NCBI GenBank assembly: GCA_020632915.1 | Contig: JACKEP010000018.1 | Location: 62,001-126,000, forward strand | DNA: 64,000 bases | From: Alphaproteobacteria bacterium | GTDB taxonomy: Bacteria > Myxococcota_A > UBA796 > GCA-2862545 | Direction: 5' to 3' | In this document: positions 18,501 to 26,039 of the stretch, piece by piece | How positions within the stretch are numbered: the first letter of the stretch is position 1 | How the letters are laid out: each line of letters starts with the position of its first letter | Made by a program: the position numbers and the translations under genes | Notes under the pieces: generated by a model | What the model saw: the letters and a program-made list of their open reading frames with translations, nothing else | Told to the model about the DNA's origin: nothing | The model's database searches: none

Positions 18501-19565
18501 AGCCCCACCGACCCGGGCACGCCGGTGGACGCGCTCCGCATCGTGACCCGCGGCATCCTCACGACCCGCAACGGCACGCTCATCGAGGGCCTGCACTACA
18601 CGCGGGCCGGAACCATCCGCTTGTGGGGCAACCACGTCGATCTGCAGGACACCACGTTGCGCGACTTCGAGCTGGTCGACACCCACGACGAGTCCACGTG
18701 CGGTCTCATCGGCAGCAGCGCCGTGACCACCCAGCCCGTGCTCCGCCGCGTGCGGATCGAGGACGTCCGCATCGCGGCGGCGGGAAGCGTGGTCGGCGGC
18801 GTGGTGCGGGGCACCACCCACGCGGTGCTCGAAGACGTGGACATCGTCCGCGTCACGGTCGAGGCGCCCAGCATCGTGGGCGGTGTCGTGTCGACGACCA
18901 ATGCGCGGGCCACCGAGCTGACGCGCGTGCGCGTGCGCGACGTCACGCTCGATGCCGGAGACGGGGAGGTGTCTGGCGGCGTGCTGCGCCTCGCCATCGC
19001 CGGCGGTGTCACCGCCCCCCTCGACGCGAACCACCTCGACGTCGCCGGGCTGCGGATCACGGCGGGGGAGGTCAGTGGCGGTGTGGTGGACGTGGCCTAT
19101 GGGCTCGGCACGGGGTCCCAGTGGCTCGACGTCACGCTCTCCCACGCGTCGATCGTGGGGCTGCACGTCGACGCGCCGGCGATCACGGGGCTCGTCGGAA
19201 GCGTCCTCGGCGCCGACGACCACTCCTCCCTGTACGTCGACGACACGGTCCTGGCGTGGATGCGGCCGCTGGACGCTCTGGCCTGGCACAACGCGATCCC
19301 CGGTCGCCTCGGGGCCTACGAGACGCCGACGGTGGGCCTGCCGCCGCAGACCGACCCGCTGTTCTCCGACGTGCGGGTCACCGCGGTGGGCGACGACCTC
19401 GTCTTCGACGATCCGGTGAGCTGGGATCTGACGTTGTCGATGGGCTCGCCGTACGCCGACGTCGACTGGAGCGTACGGGACGTGGACGGCACCGCGCTCG
19501 ACCTCGGCGCCTACGGTGGGGAGGGCGCCGGCCCCGACACCGGGACGTGGTGGATGTGGCCGTGA
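15591..19565 (+). CDS. Giant MopE-repeat / beta-helix lipoprotein (1324 aa)
   Basis: ATG 15591 follows GGAGGAAGG and yields MTRMAWGARRALVGWLLT with lipobox GAVAC. A Thr/Asp low-complexity linker (DTTDTT units) comes next. About thirteen MopE-type repeats follow to roughly residue 865 (DCDDTNPDVHP, then CNGVDDDC and DADGDGYGD variants, many spaced by ~45-65 residues). This motif binds metal in the copper-binding protein MopE and recurs in myxobacterial surface proteins. The C-terminal ~450 residues look like a right-handed beta-helix, with runs of TTLRDFELV- and LEDVDIVRVTV-like rungs. I infer a surface-displayed metal-loaded stalk with a beta-helix head. It is alike in plan to the protein at 1-1799. 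Confidence 0.85.
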   Translation: MTRMAWGARRALVGWLLTGAVACTSASVTKDDTDVVDTDSDGVPDTDTTDTTDTTDTTDTTDTTDTPSVDADDDGYGDDVDCDDTNPDVHPDATETCNGVDDDCSAGVDIAVHPFDGALGAWAPDRDADGFGDEDEVRWRCEAPTTSGYATLLTDCDDDAPLVHPDAVEVCDTIDNDCDSLVDDADDDIDPATSPGAVWRWLDGDGDGHGAGEPRGFCAPPAPPWVDSTDDCDDANGIVYPGRPELCDGYDNDCDRLVDEDDPGISPSLLTMAWRDDDGDGFGDPDQQRAYCTPPVGWVANADDCRDRGSDHGVPAVDIHPGAAELCNDVDDDCDLAVDDDDADVAPTQPWYVDLDGDGFGDPASASLQCDPPAQGVRDSADCDDSDSATRPGGAPLDSGTACSRDGDGDGWGDATATGPVVPGSDCDDSLATTFPGAAELESTTACRADADDDGFGDSAPPAGVQAGEDCDDAAADVHPGATEVWYDGVDQDCSGGSDHDRDADGHDKVPVGDDCDDDDDGIHPGVVDVAYDGIDQDCSGADFCDVDGDLQDAERCGGPDCDDGNAGVFDGAPEVCNDVDDDCDGQTDEGQPLLDWYRDADGDGYGRDGTLVRDCNAPTASTYANLAGDCDDGDDQVNPGAVEVCNGVDDDCRYGVDDGLAGRTWYVDGDGDGHGDPTRSVYTCGAAGPGTGLSASHDDCDDTDAAVHPGVAEACNGVDDDCDGVRDNGLTTGTWWPDADEDGYGDPGLPTAACVQPPGFVLDDTDCDDADDLRHPGAGERCNGLDDDCDGTLDEGGTQLSYLVDRDGDGWGDDSQVITACSRPPDAVSVFTGGDCDDADPAIHPRAEDPACDGIDQDCNGQLREFTIPGDFASFGAAHNHAQTNGFSDYRICLGPGIYGGPTDPDTINRIVEVVGMGATREDVVLRPPRGLTFFSRDGLTLRHLRVDGKLDRPPFTGDTTLDDVHMVYSPTDPGTPVDALRIVTRGILTTRNGTLIEGLHYTRAGTIRLWGNHVDLQDTTLRDFELVDTHDESTCGLIGSSAVTTQPVLRRVRIEDVRIAAAGSVVGGVVRGTTHAVLEDVDIVRVTVEAPSIVGGVVSTTNARATELTRVRVRDVTLDAGDGEVSGGVLRLAIAGGVTAPLDANHLDVAGLRITAGEVSGGVVDVAYGLGTGSQWLDVTLSHASIVGLHVDAPAITGLVGSVLGADDHSSLYVDDTVLAWMRPLDALAWHNAIPGRLGAYETPTVGLPPQTDPLFSDVRVTAVGDDLVFDDPVSWDLTLSMGSPYADVDWSVRDVDGTALDLGAYGGEGAGPDTGTWWMWP
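15725..15790 (+). repeat. 18-bp tandem repeat in the lipoprotein linker
   Basis: Three full copies and a part copy of ACGACGGACACCACCGAC, encoding repeated TTD units just after the lipobox region. Perfect copies suggest slippage-prone length variation of the linker. Confidence 0.8.
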
Positions 19566-19652
19566 CGTCCCGTCACCGTGCCAGGCCCGGGCGGGCGGTT
19601 ACCTGACGCCTTCGAGGCGGCCGAGCGGTTCGGCCGCCACCGGGAGAACGGG

Positions 19653-20294
19653 ATGGGACGCGTCGGGGTCGCATGGATGCTGCTCGGCCTGACCGCCTGC
19701 GACGCGCTGTTGGCGTCGCCGGACGTCGACGGCGACGACGCCGTGGCTGAGGTCGCGCCCACGCCCACGCCCGCGCCCGTTCCCGCGTCCGCCCCCTCGG
19801 CCCCGACCCCCAAGGCTGCGACCACGCCCACCGGCGTCGTCTCCGGCACGGCCGCTCCGGCGCTCGACCTGCCGCTGTTGGAAGGCGAGGGCCGCTTCCG
19901 GCTCGACCCGGTGCCCCCGGAGGGTCCGCCCGCCGATCGCGGGGCGGTGATGCTGGCGTTCATGGCCAGCTGGTGCGGCCCGTGCGCCGCGAGCCTGCCC
20001 ACGCTGGCTGCGCTCCAGGCGTCGAAGCCCGACCTGCAGATCGTGCCCGTCGTGGTCGACGAGGACGCCCGCGGTCAGCAGGCCGAGCTGCACAAGGTGC
20101 GCGCCGCGGGCCTCACGGGCCCGGTGCTCGCGGCCGACAACGCCACCGTCGTGCAGTGGACCGGCGCCAACCGCTCGGTGCCGCGCTTCGTGTTCATCGG
20201 CCGCGACGGGATGATCGTGGCCCAGGACCGCGGCTTCGGCGACAACGTCCGCGGGATGATGCCGCGCCAGGCGGATCGCACCCTGGCGCGGTGA
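19653..20294 (+). CDS. TlpA/ResA-like thioredoxin-fold lipoprotein
   Basis: ATG 19653 is taken because it gives MGRVGVAWMLLGLTACDALL, a lipoprotein signal (Cys16). A Pro/Ala/Thr linker spans residues ~33-65. The thioredoxin domain then carries the redox motif ASWCGPCAAS (Cys108 and Cys111) and a cis-Pro loop (NRSVPRFVFIGRDG). Family members reduce or isomerise disulfides of periplasmic proteins, often in cytochrome c or oxidative-stress pathways. The 213-aa length is normal. It follows the giant Cys-rich MopE lipoprotein by 87 nt on the same strand, so a role in disulfide handling for such proteins is possible (inference). It converges with the HtrA-like gene. Confidence 0.85.
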   Translation: MGRVGVAWMLLGLTACDALLASPDVDGDDAVAEVAPTPTPAPVPASAPSAPTPKAATTPTGVVSGTAAPALDLPLLEGEGRFRLDPVPPEGPPADRGAVMLAFMASWCGPCAASLPTLAALQASKPDLQIVPVVVDEDARGQQAELHKVRAAGLTGPVLAADNATVVQWTGANRSVPRFVFIGRDGMIVAQDRGFGDNVRGMMPRQADRTLAR

Positions 20295-20304
20295 CGGGCG
20301 GGCG

Positions 20305-21348
20305 TCAGCGGTCGGTGTGCGGGCCGCCGTGACCGTGCCGGCCGCCGTGGCCGTGCGTGCCGCAGCCGGCCCGTCGCGCCTTCCACGCCTCGGCGTGGTG
20401 ACGCCACCAGGGACCACCGCGACCGCCGTGGCCGCCGCGTCCACGCCCGCCCCACGGGGGGCCGCGGCGCTCGCCGAGCTCGGTGGCGACGTCGACCACC
20501 TCGCCGCCGCGCAGCAGCGTGGCGGTCACCGTGGTGCCGGCGCCGGCCTCGGCGAGCAGGCCGAGGAGCTGACGCAGGTCGGTGACCGCCGTGCCGTCGA
20601 TCGCCAGGATGGCGTCGTCGGACTTCCAGCCGGCGCGGGACGCGGGGCCGCCGGGCATCATGCCGCCGACGAGCAGCACCTGATCCTGGCCGACCTGGGC
20701 GGCGACGGCGTCGGGCAGGCGGCCGCGCGAGAACCGCACGCCGAGCCAGCCCGGGGTCACCGAGCCGCGGGCCTCGAGGCGCTCGACCACGCGGGCGACG
20801 GTGGGGTGGGGGAGCACCGCACCCACGCGCGTCAGGCGCGGCGTGTTCAGGCCGAACACCTGGCCTTCGGCGTCGAGCGTGACGCCGCCGACGAGCGCGG
20901 GGGGCAGCTGGGCGTCGACCTCGAGCCAGGCGTCGACCTCGGCGCCGGCGCGGGTGCGCCAGGGGCCGTCGACGGCGGCGAGCACGCCGAGGCGGACGCG
21001 CGGGCCGGAGGTGCCCCGACCGGCGGGCAGCGCGAGCTCGCCGACCTTGAAGGTGTCGGGCGCGCGCCAAGGCAGGGGCGCGAACGCGCCGCCCTCGACG
21101 GCGAGCAGGGCGAGGTCGGTCGTGGGGTCGCGACCGACCACGGTGGCCGCGTGGCGCGTGCCGGCGTGGTCGACGAGCACGAGCCCGGCGTGGCCCTCCT
21201 CGACGAGGTGGGCGGCGGTGACGGCGCGGTCAGCGGACCACGCCACGGCGGAGCCGAGCGTGGCGTCGGCGTCCTGGAGGGAGAGCAGCGACGGGGCCAC
21301 CGCGTCGAGCGTGGCGGCGAGGGCGTCGGACAGGGCTTGGAGCTTCAT
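20305..21348 (-). CDS. HtrA/DegP-like PDZ protein lacking the catalytic serine
   Basis: In this 347-aa product the trypsin-like domain keeps His47 (VTAAHLVEE) and Asp78 (DPTTDLALL), but the GNSGGP loop reads PALVGGV (about 150-156), putting Val153 where the nucleophilic Ser belongs. A PDZ domain follows (~200-295: GWLGVRFSRG, GGPASRAGWKSDDAILAIDG). The tail is Gly/Arg- then His-rich (GTHGHGGRHGHGGPHTDR) and could bind metal. No signal peptide is seen with the start at 21348 (AAGGATCCC-ATG), so it may be cytoplasmic. I infer a non-proteolytic scaffold or chaperone. It is convergent with the thioredoxin gene. Confidence 0.8.
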   Translation of the reverse strand: MKLQALSDALAATLDAVAPSLLSLQDADATLGSAVAWSADRAVTAAHLVEEGHAGLVLVDHAGTRHAATVVGRDPTTDLALLAVEGGAFAPLPWRAPDTFKVGELALPAGRGTSGPRVRLGVLAAVDGPWRTRAGAEVDAWLEVDAQLPPALVGGVTLDAEGQVFGLNTPRLTRVGAVLPHPTVARVVERLEARGSVTPGWLGVRFSRGRLPDAVAAQVGQDQVLLVGGMMPGGPASRAGWKSDDAILAIDGTAVTDLRQLLGLLAEAGAGTTVTATLLRGGEVVDVATELGERRGPPWGGRGRGGHGGRGGPWWRHHAEAWKARRAGCGTHGHGGRHGHGGPHTDR

Positions 21349-21522
21349 GGGATCCTTCGTACGTGTCTGGAGTGACACCGTGGGGTTGTGTCTTCCACCA
21401 TGCTCCCGCCGACGCCGTCTGCGTACCGTCCGGCGGGGCCGACCGACCTGTCCGATCGGTCAGGTCGCGCCTGTCCCCGGTCGCCCTTCCCATCCGCCCG
21501 CGCGTGCGCAAGGAGGGACGAC

Positions 21523-22122
21523 ATGACCGACGCCGTCCCGCCGTTGACCCTGGTGCTCCTCGCTGCCGACCCACTCGCGCGGCAGGGCCTGGCGGGCCTG
21601 CTCACGACGGCGGGCGCGCTGGTGCACGCGCTCGCGACCGCGGGCGACGCCCACGCGCTGGTGGAGGCCGAGGCCGTCGACGCCGTGGTGGTCGACGGCG
21701 CCGAGCTGCTGGCCGCGCTCGCGCTGGACGTGCCCGTGGTGGCGCTGGTCGACGGCGCCGAGGCCGCCGCGATGGCGGTGCGGGACGGGGCGTGGGGCGT
21801 GGTGCACCGCGGCGTCGAGGCGTCGCGGGTGATGGCCGCGGCGCGCGCGGTGGCGCTCGGACTGCGCGTCGTCGACGACCGCTACCCGGACCTGCTGCGC
21901 CTGCCCGACCTGGAGCCGCCTGACGACCCGCTCACGCCGCGGGAGGAGGAGGTGCTGCTGCGGCTCGCGGAGGGCTGGTCGAACGCCCGCATCGCCACGG
22001 ATCTGGGCGTGTCCGAGCGCACGGTGAAGTTCCACGTCAACCAGCTGATGCTCAAGCTGGGGGCGACCACCCGCACCGACGCCGTGGTGCGTGCCGCGCG
22101 ATCGGGCCTGCTCTGGCTGTAG
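21523..22122 (+). CDS. LuxR/NarL-type response regulator with weak receiver domain
   Basis: A strong AAGGAGG site precedes ATG 21523, giving 199 aa. Residues 1-120 resemble a receiver (TLVLLAADPLARQGLAGLL; DAVVVDGAELL with the possible phospho-Asp), but the acidic pocket is reduced to AADP and no clear conserved Lys is seen, so phosphorylation is doubtful. Residues ~135-197 are a typical LuxR helix-turn-helix (LTPREEEVLLRLAEGWSNARIA, VSERTVKFHVNQLMLKLG). It lies 30 nt upstream of the SDR gene on the same strand. No kinase gene is adjacent. Confidence 0.85.
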   Translation: MTDAVPPLTLVLLAADPLARQGLAGLLTTAGALVHALATAGDAHALVEAEAVDAVVVDGAELLAALALDVPVVALVDGAEAAAMAVRDGAWGVVHRGVEASRVMAAARAVALGLRVVDDRYPDLLRLPDLEPPDDPLTPREEEVLLRLAEGWSNARIATDLGVSERTVKFHVNQLMLKLGATTRTDAVVRAARSGLLWL

Positions 22123-22152
22123 GGTGGGATAGGCCGGGGCCGGGGGGAGGCG

Positions 22153-22998
22153 GTGACCGCGACGTCGACGACCACCGACACACCGCGCTGGGCGCTGGTC
22201 GCGGGCGGCACCACCACGGTGGGTGCGGCGTTCGCCGAGCGTGCGGCGGCGTCAGGTCTGCACGTCGTCGTCGTCGCCCGCGGGGTGGAGCGGCTCAGGG
22301 CCGTGGCGGACGGCCTGCGCGCGCGTCACGGCGTCGAGGTGGTGCCGGTCGCGCTCGACCTGCTCGCCGACGGCGCGGTCGAGGCGCTGCAGGAGGCCGT
22401 CGGCGACCGCGCGATCGACCTGATGGTGGTCAACGCCAACCTCCACCGCATCGGCAGCTTCGCCGACCAGCCGCTCGACCTGAAGGTGCGCATGCTGCGC
22501 ATGGACCTGGAGATGCCCGTGCGGCTCACGCACGCGTTCGGGCCGGGCATGGTGGCGCGCGGCCGGGGCCGCATCGTGTTCGTGAACGCGCTGAACGCGC
22601 TGACGGCGCTGGAGAACGACGCCGTGTTCCAGGGGGCGAAGGCGGGGCTGCGGGTGTTCGCCGAGAGCGTGGGCCTCGAGTACGCGCGCGCGGGCGTGCA
22701 CGTGGCGACGGCGCTGGTGGCCGGCATCCAGGGCTCCGACAGCTTCGCGTCGAAGATGTCGCCGCGGACGCAGCGCTGGGTGCGCCTGGTGGGCGGGTCG
22801 ATGTCGGCGGAGGCGATCGTCGACGACTGCTGGCGCCAGCTCGCCCGGGGCCGCACCGAGCTCGTGCCCGACGGGCGCGTGGGCCTGCTGTGGTCGGCGG
22901 GTAAGGCGATGGACGCCTCGCGCCTCCTTGGGTGGCGGTGGCTGCGGTGGGCGTGGTCGGCGCTGTTCGGGCGGCTGCTGGATGGAGACGGCGGGTGA
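22153..22998 (+). CDS. SDR-family protein with altered active site
   Basis: A Rossmann-fold SDR of 281 aa with GTG start behind GGGGGGAGGCG. The nucleotide loop reads VAGGTTTVGAAFAERAA instead of TGxxxGIG. The NAG motif is NANL, and the YxxxK pair is FQGAK (AVFQGAKAGLRVF), so the catalytic Tyr is Phe. The catalytic Ser region (IVFVNALNAL) also lacks Ser. The closest pattern is that of 3-ketoacyl/sphinganine reductase-like SDRs, but oxidoreduction by the usual mechanism is unlikely. Its stop overlaps the next start (GTGA). Confidence 0.75.
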   Translation: MTATSTTTDTPRWALVAGGTTTVGAAFAERAAASGLHVVVVARGVERLRAVADGLRARHGVEVVPVALDLLADGAVEALQEAVGDRAIDLMVVNANLHRIGSFADQPLDLKVRMLRMDLEMPVRLTHAFGPGMVARGRGRIVFVNALNALTALENDAVFQGAKAGLRVFAESVGLEYARAGVHVATALVAGIQGSDSFASKMSPRTQRWVRLVGGSMSAEAIVDDCWRQLARGRTELVPDGRVGLLWSAGKAMDASRLLGWRWLRWAWSALFGRLLDGDGG

Positions 22999-23819
22999 TC
23001 AGGGTGTGGCCGGGTGAGGGTGGGAGGTGGGTGCGCCTGGGCGTCGCGGCGCTAGCGCTGGCGTGTGCCGGCGACGACCCGGGGACGGACGTCGACAGCG
23101 ACGCCGACACCGAGGTCGACAGCGACGCGCTCGCCGACGCGACGGCAGAGTGGCGCGTCGGCGCAGGCCCGGCGGTCACCGTGTCCGGGCGCGTCCATGC
23201 CTTTGGTCCGACGCTCGGCGCGTCGCTCGACGGCGCCACGGTGCGCGTGGCGGAGGCGCCGGAGCTGTCCGTCGTGGTGGCGGACGACGGCACGTTCGCG
23301 CTGGAGGTCCCGTCCGGTGCGCCGCTGTCGTTCCAGGTGGTGCAAGCGGGCTTCACGCTCAACCAGAGCGCTGCCATCGAGCTGGGCGCGGCGGGCGTCG
23401 ACGACCTCGGCTTCCAGGTGCCGACGGAGGCGATGGTGGACGTGCTGGCGCAGGCCGCGGGCGTGGCGCTCGATCCCACGCGCTGTCAGATCGCCACCAC
23501 CGTGTCCGCACCCGGCACGCCGCCCTACGGCGGTGCGGGGGTGGGCGAGCGGGACGTGGTGGTGTCCATCGACCCGCCGCTGCCCGCAGACGGCGTCGGC
23601 CCGGTCTACTTCGCCTACCTGTCCGACGCGCTGATCGTGCCCGACACCCGGCTCACGGCGTCGACGATCGACGGCGGCGTGCTGTTCGGCAACGTGCCCG
23701 AGGGTGCGTACACGCTCACGGCCACCAAGGCGGGCATGACGTTCACGCCGGTGGCGATCCGGTGTCGGGCGGGCGTGCTGGTGAACGCGGCGCCGCCGCA
23801 CGGGCTGCAGCCGCTGTGA
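22995..23819 (+). CDS. Lipoprotein with carboxypeptidase-regulatory-like domain
   Basis: GTG 22995 overlaps the SDR stop (GTGA), with GGAGACGG upstream. The product (274 aa) starts MIRVWPGEGGRWVRLGVAAL with lipobox LACAG. A short Asp/Thr linker leads to a beta-sandwich (~60-150: VTVSGRVHAFG, LDGATVRVAEAPELSVVVADDGTFALEVPSG), which is the carboxypeptidase-regulatory/CNA-B-like pattern. A second domain has two Cys (TRCQIATTV, AIRCRAG). No enzyme activity is indicated. The overlap suggests translation coupled to the SDR. Confidence 0.7.
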   Translation: MIRVWPGEGGRWVRLGVAALALACAGDDPGTDVDSDADTEVDSDALADATAEWRVGAGPAVTVSGRVHAFGPTLGASLDGATVRVAEAPELSVVVADDGTFALEVPSGAPLSFQVVQAGFTLNQSAAIELGAAGVDDLGFQVPTEAMVDVLAQAAGVALDPTRCQIATTVSAPGTPPYGGAGVGERDVVVSIDPPLPADGVGPVYFAYLSDALIVPDTRLTASTIDGGVLFGNVPEGAYTLTATKAGMTFTPVAIRCRAGVLVNAAPPHGLQPL

Positions 23820-23832
23820 GGCGTGGAGTGAC

Positions 23833-24378
23833 GTGGTGGACATGACGACGCCGCAGGGCTTCGAGGACGCCCGCACGTGGCTGCTGGCCTTCGACGACGT
23901 CGACGGCCTCCCTCCGCTCGCGGACGCGGCCCGCCTCGGCGCGACCTGGCGGTGGCCGAGCTTTTCGCCGTGGCAGTCCTGGACCCTCCTGCGCCGTCGC
24001 GGTGCGTTCGAGGTCCGTCGCCGCACCTGGGTGCAACCGCAAGGCCCGTTGCGTCCTGCACGGTGTTTCGTGGCCATGGGCCGCGTCGAAGCCAGCGTCG
24101 CCGCCGCGCTGGTCGAGAGCTTCGACGCGTCCTGGCTGCGGCTCGACCCACAGGCGGCGTCCTGGGGGATCGACGGCACGACGTGCGGTGTGCTCGTGCC
24201 GGACGCCCAAGGGACCTTCAGCCAGCTTTCGTGGTGGAGCCAGCCGCCGGAAGCGTGGGCGCCCATCGTCACCTGGCATGATCGCGCGACGGCCGCCTTG
24301 GAGCGGTTCCTCCCGTCCGGTACGACCGACGATGCCTACCCGCAGGTCTTGCCTCTCGGCTGCGGCCGAGTAAGTTGA
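23833..24378 (+). CDS. Hypothetical cytoplasmic protein (181 aa)
   Basis: Starts at GTG 23833 (or ATG 23842, same frame) behind GGAG, 13 nt after the previous stop. The sequence is Trp-rich (WRWPSFSPWQSWTLL, ASWGIDG, SWWSQPPEAWAPIVTWHD), with no signal peptide, membrane helix or Cys cluster. I recognise no family. Context gives little: it sits between a lipoprotein gene and the hydrolase-MarR pair. Confidence 0.6.
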   Translation: MVDMTTPQGFEDARTWLLAFDDVDGLPPLADAARLGATWRWPSFSPWQSWTLLRRRGAFEVRRRTWVQPQGPLRPARCFVAMGRVEASVAAALVESFDASWLRLDPQAASWGIDGTTCGVLVPDAQGTFSQLSWWSQPPEAWAPIVTWHDRATAALERFLPSGTTDDAYPQVLPLGCGRVS

Positions 24379-24388
24379 TCGAGTCAAC
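24374..24388. promoter_or_regulatory. Palindromic operator candidate GTTGATCGAGTCAAC
   Basis: GTTGA and TCAAC form an inverted repeat around a 5-nt centre, ending 16 nt before the GTG start at 24405. It resembles TTGA-n-TCAA sites bound by MarR-family repressors, and a MarR gene is the second gene of this two-gene unit. Autoregulation is inferred. Confidence 0.5.
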
Positions 24389-24404
24389 GATGTGGTGAGC
24401 CTCC

Positions 24405-25520
24405 GTGACTCCAGTTCGCCCCTCCCTGGCCGCCGTCGCCGCGGCTGTGCTCGCTGCCTGCGCCCCTCCAGCAGACCCGGGCCCCGAGGTCGGCACGCCC
24501 GTGGTGGTCGGGCCCGGCGTGCCCGATCCGGACGCGGCCTACCGGGACCCGTGGCATGCCGTGCTCGCCGACGCGCAGATCGTCGACAAGGAGGTCACCG
24601 TCGGCGACGTCACGCTGCGCTACGCCGAGGGGCCCGACCACGGTCCGCCGCTGGTGTTGCTGCACGCGCAGCACCTGGACCACTTCAGCTACAGCCGCGT
24701 GCTGCCGGCGCTGTCGCAGGCGTTCCACGTCTTCGCGGTGACCTACCACGGCCACGGCGAGACCCGGAGCCCCGTCGAGCGCCTCGCCGCCGAGCCCATC
24801 GGCGTCGACCTGTCGGCGTTCCTCGAGCACGTCGTGGGTGAGCCGGTGTTCCTCACGGGCAACTCGTCGGGTGCGCTGCTGTCGGTGTGGCTGGCGGCGA
24901 ACCGACCGGACCTGGTGCGCGCGGTGCTGTTGGAGGACCCGCCGCTGTTCACGTCGGAGCTGTCGCGTTCGCGATCGACGGTGGCCTACCACACGTTCAC
25001 GACGTGCCACGACTTCCTGGCCGACGCCGAGGCGGTCGCGTCCGAAGACTTCCTCGTCTACTGGCTCACGGCCAACCGCGACTTCGTGGTGCAGCAGGCG
25101 GGGGAGGTGGGGTTCTCGCTGGCGCTGGCCAGCATCGCGCAGTTCCGTGCGGACCACCCCGGGGAGCGCGTGGAGCTGACGTACCTGCCCGACACGATGC
25201 GCATGCTGGTGCGCGGCCTCGACGTCTACGACCCGCACTTCGGCGACGCCTTCTACGACGGCCGCTGGAGCGCGGGCTTCGATCAGGCCGAGGCGCTGAC
25301 CCGGGTGCAGGCACCCACGCTGCTGCTGCACGCCCGCTTCGAGATCCTGGAGGACGGCACGCTCAACGGTGCGCTCGACGACACCGACGCGGCGCGGGCC
25401 CTGTCGCTGCTGCCCGACGGCACGTACCAGTCCATCGACGCCGAACACGTGGTGCACCTCGACCAGCCCGACGCCTTCGTCGATGTGCTCACAGGCTTCT
25501 TCGACGGCGACCTGCCGTGA
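24405..25520 (+). CDS. Alpha/beta-hydrolase lipoprotein
   Basis: GTG 24405 gives MTPVRPSLAAVAAAVLAACA, a lipoprotein signal (LAAC). The 371-aa product has an alpha/beta-hydrolase domain from ~65 on. HG-like oxyanion strand is LVLLHAQHLDHFSY, nucleophile elbow FLTGNSSGALL (Ser ~150), a probable acid near THLLHARFEILEDG-like (LLLHARFEILEDG), and His in IDAEHVVHLDQP (~350). The substrate is unknown; esters or C-C bonds are possible. The stop overlaps the MarR start (GTGA), and a palindrome lies before the gene, so the pair is probably an inducible unit. Confidence 0.82.
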   Translation: MTPVRPSLAAVAAAVLAACAPPADPGPEVGTPVVVGPGVPDPDAAYRDPWHAVLADAQIVDKEVTVGDVTLRYAEGPDHGPPLVLLHAQHLDHFSYSRVLPALSQAFHVFAVTYHGHGETRSPVERLAAEPIGVDLSAFLEHVVGEPVFLTGNSSGALLSVWLAANRPDLVRAVLLEDPPLFTSELSRSRSTVAYHTFTTCHDFLADAEAVASEDFLVYWLTANRDFVVQQAGEVGFSLALASIAQFRADHPGERVELTYLPDTMRMLVRGLDVYDPHFGDAFYDGRWSAGFDQAEALTRVQAPTLLLHARFEILEDGTLNGALDDTDAARALSLLPDGTYQSIDAEHVVHLDQPDAFVDVLTGFFDGDLP

Positions 25521-26011
25521 GCGGCGACGGACCGGATGCCGGACGCCGTGAGGCGGCGCTGCGCGACGTGGCCCTGCTGCGCTCGTTCGGGGTGTTGAAC
25601 CGGACGTTCCTCGCGTACTTCTCGCGGGGGCTGGCGGGTGAGGGGCTGTCGTACTCGGAGGGCACGGTGCTGATGAACGTCGCCGCGCGGCCTGGCGCGA
25701 TGCAGGACGCGCTGGCGCGTGAGCTGGTGATCGACAAGGCGGCGGTGGCCCGGTCGGTCAAGGGCCTCAAGGCGAAGGAGCTGGTGCAGGTGCGACGGTC
25801 GCCCACGGACCGGCGCGCCCACGAGCTCCGGCTCACGCCCGACGGCCAGGCCCTCGTGGCGCGCATCGCGCGTTGGAACGAAGCCTGGATCGGCGCGGTC
25901 ACGGACGGGATCGACGCGGAGGCGTGGGCGGTGTTCCGCGACGTGCTCACGCAGCTGGTGGCGCGGTCGAAGGAGGCGCCGGTCGACGTCGAGGGCCGAG
26001 GCAAGGCGTGA
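25517..26011 (+). CDS. MarR-family transcriptional regulator
   Basis: GTG 25517 overlaps the hydrolase stop codon by four bases. The 164-aa product has the winged helix of MarR: YSEGTVLMNVAARPGAMQDALA, then VIDKAAVARSVKGLKAKELVQ and the wing RRSPTDRRAHELRLTPDGQALV with the family DxR pattern. N- and C-terminal helices form the dimer interface. It probably represses itself and the hydrolase through the palindrome at 24374-24388. The ligand is unknown. Confidence 0.9.
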   Translation: MSGDGPDAGRREAALRDVALLRSFGVLNRTFLAYFSRGLAGEGLSYSEGTVLMNVAARPGAMQDALARELVIDKAAVARSVKGLKAKELVQVRRSPTDRRAHELRLTPDGQALVARIARWNEAWIGAVTDGIDAEAWAVFRDVLTQLVARSKEAPVDVEGRGKA

Positions 26012-26039
26012 GGGCGTGAGCCCCCGGGGCGCGTCAGGC

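Noticed and set aside
15537..19289. 1250-codon minus-strand frame over the giant MopE lipoprotein
   Set aside because: Mirror of the Asp-rich repeats (GAC read as GTC), giving Val/Ala/Arg low complexity; no start signal.
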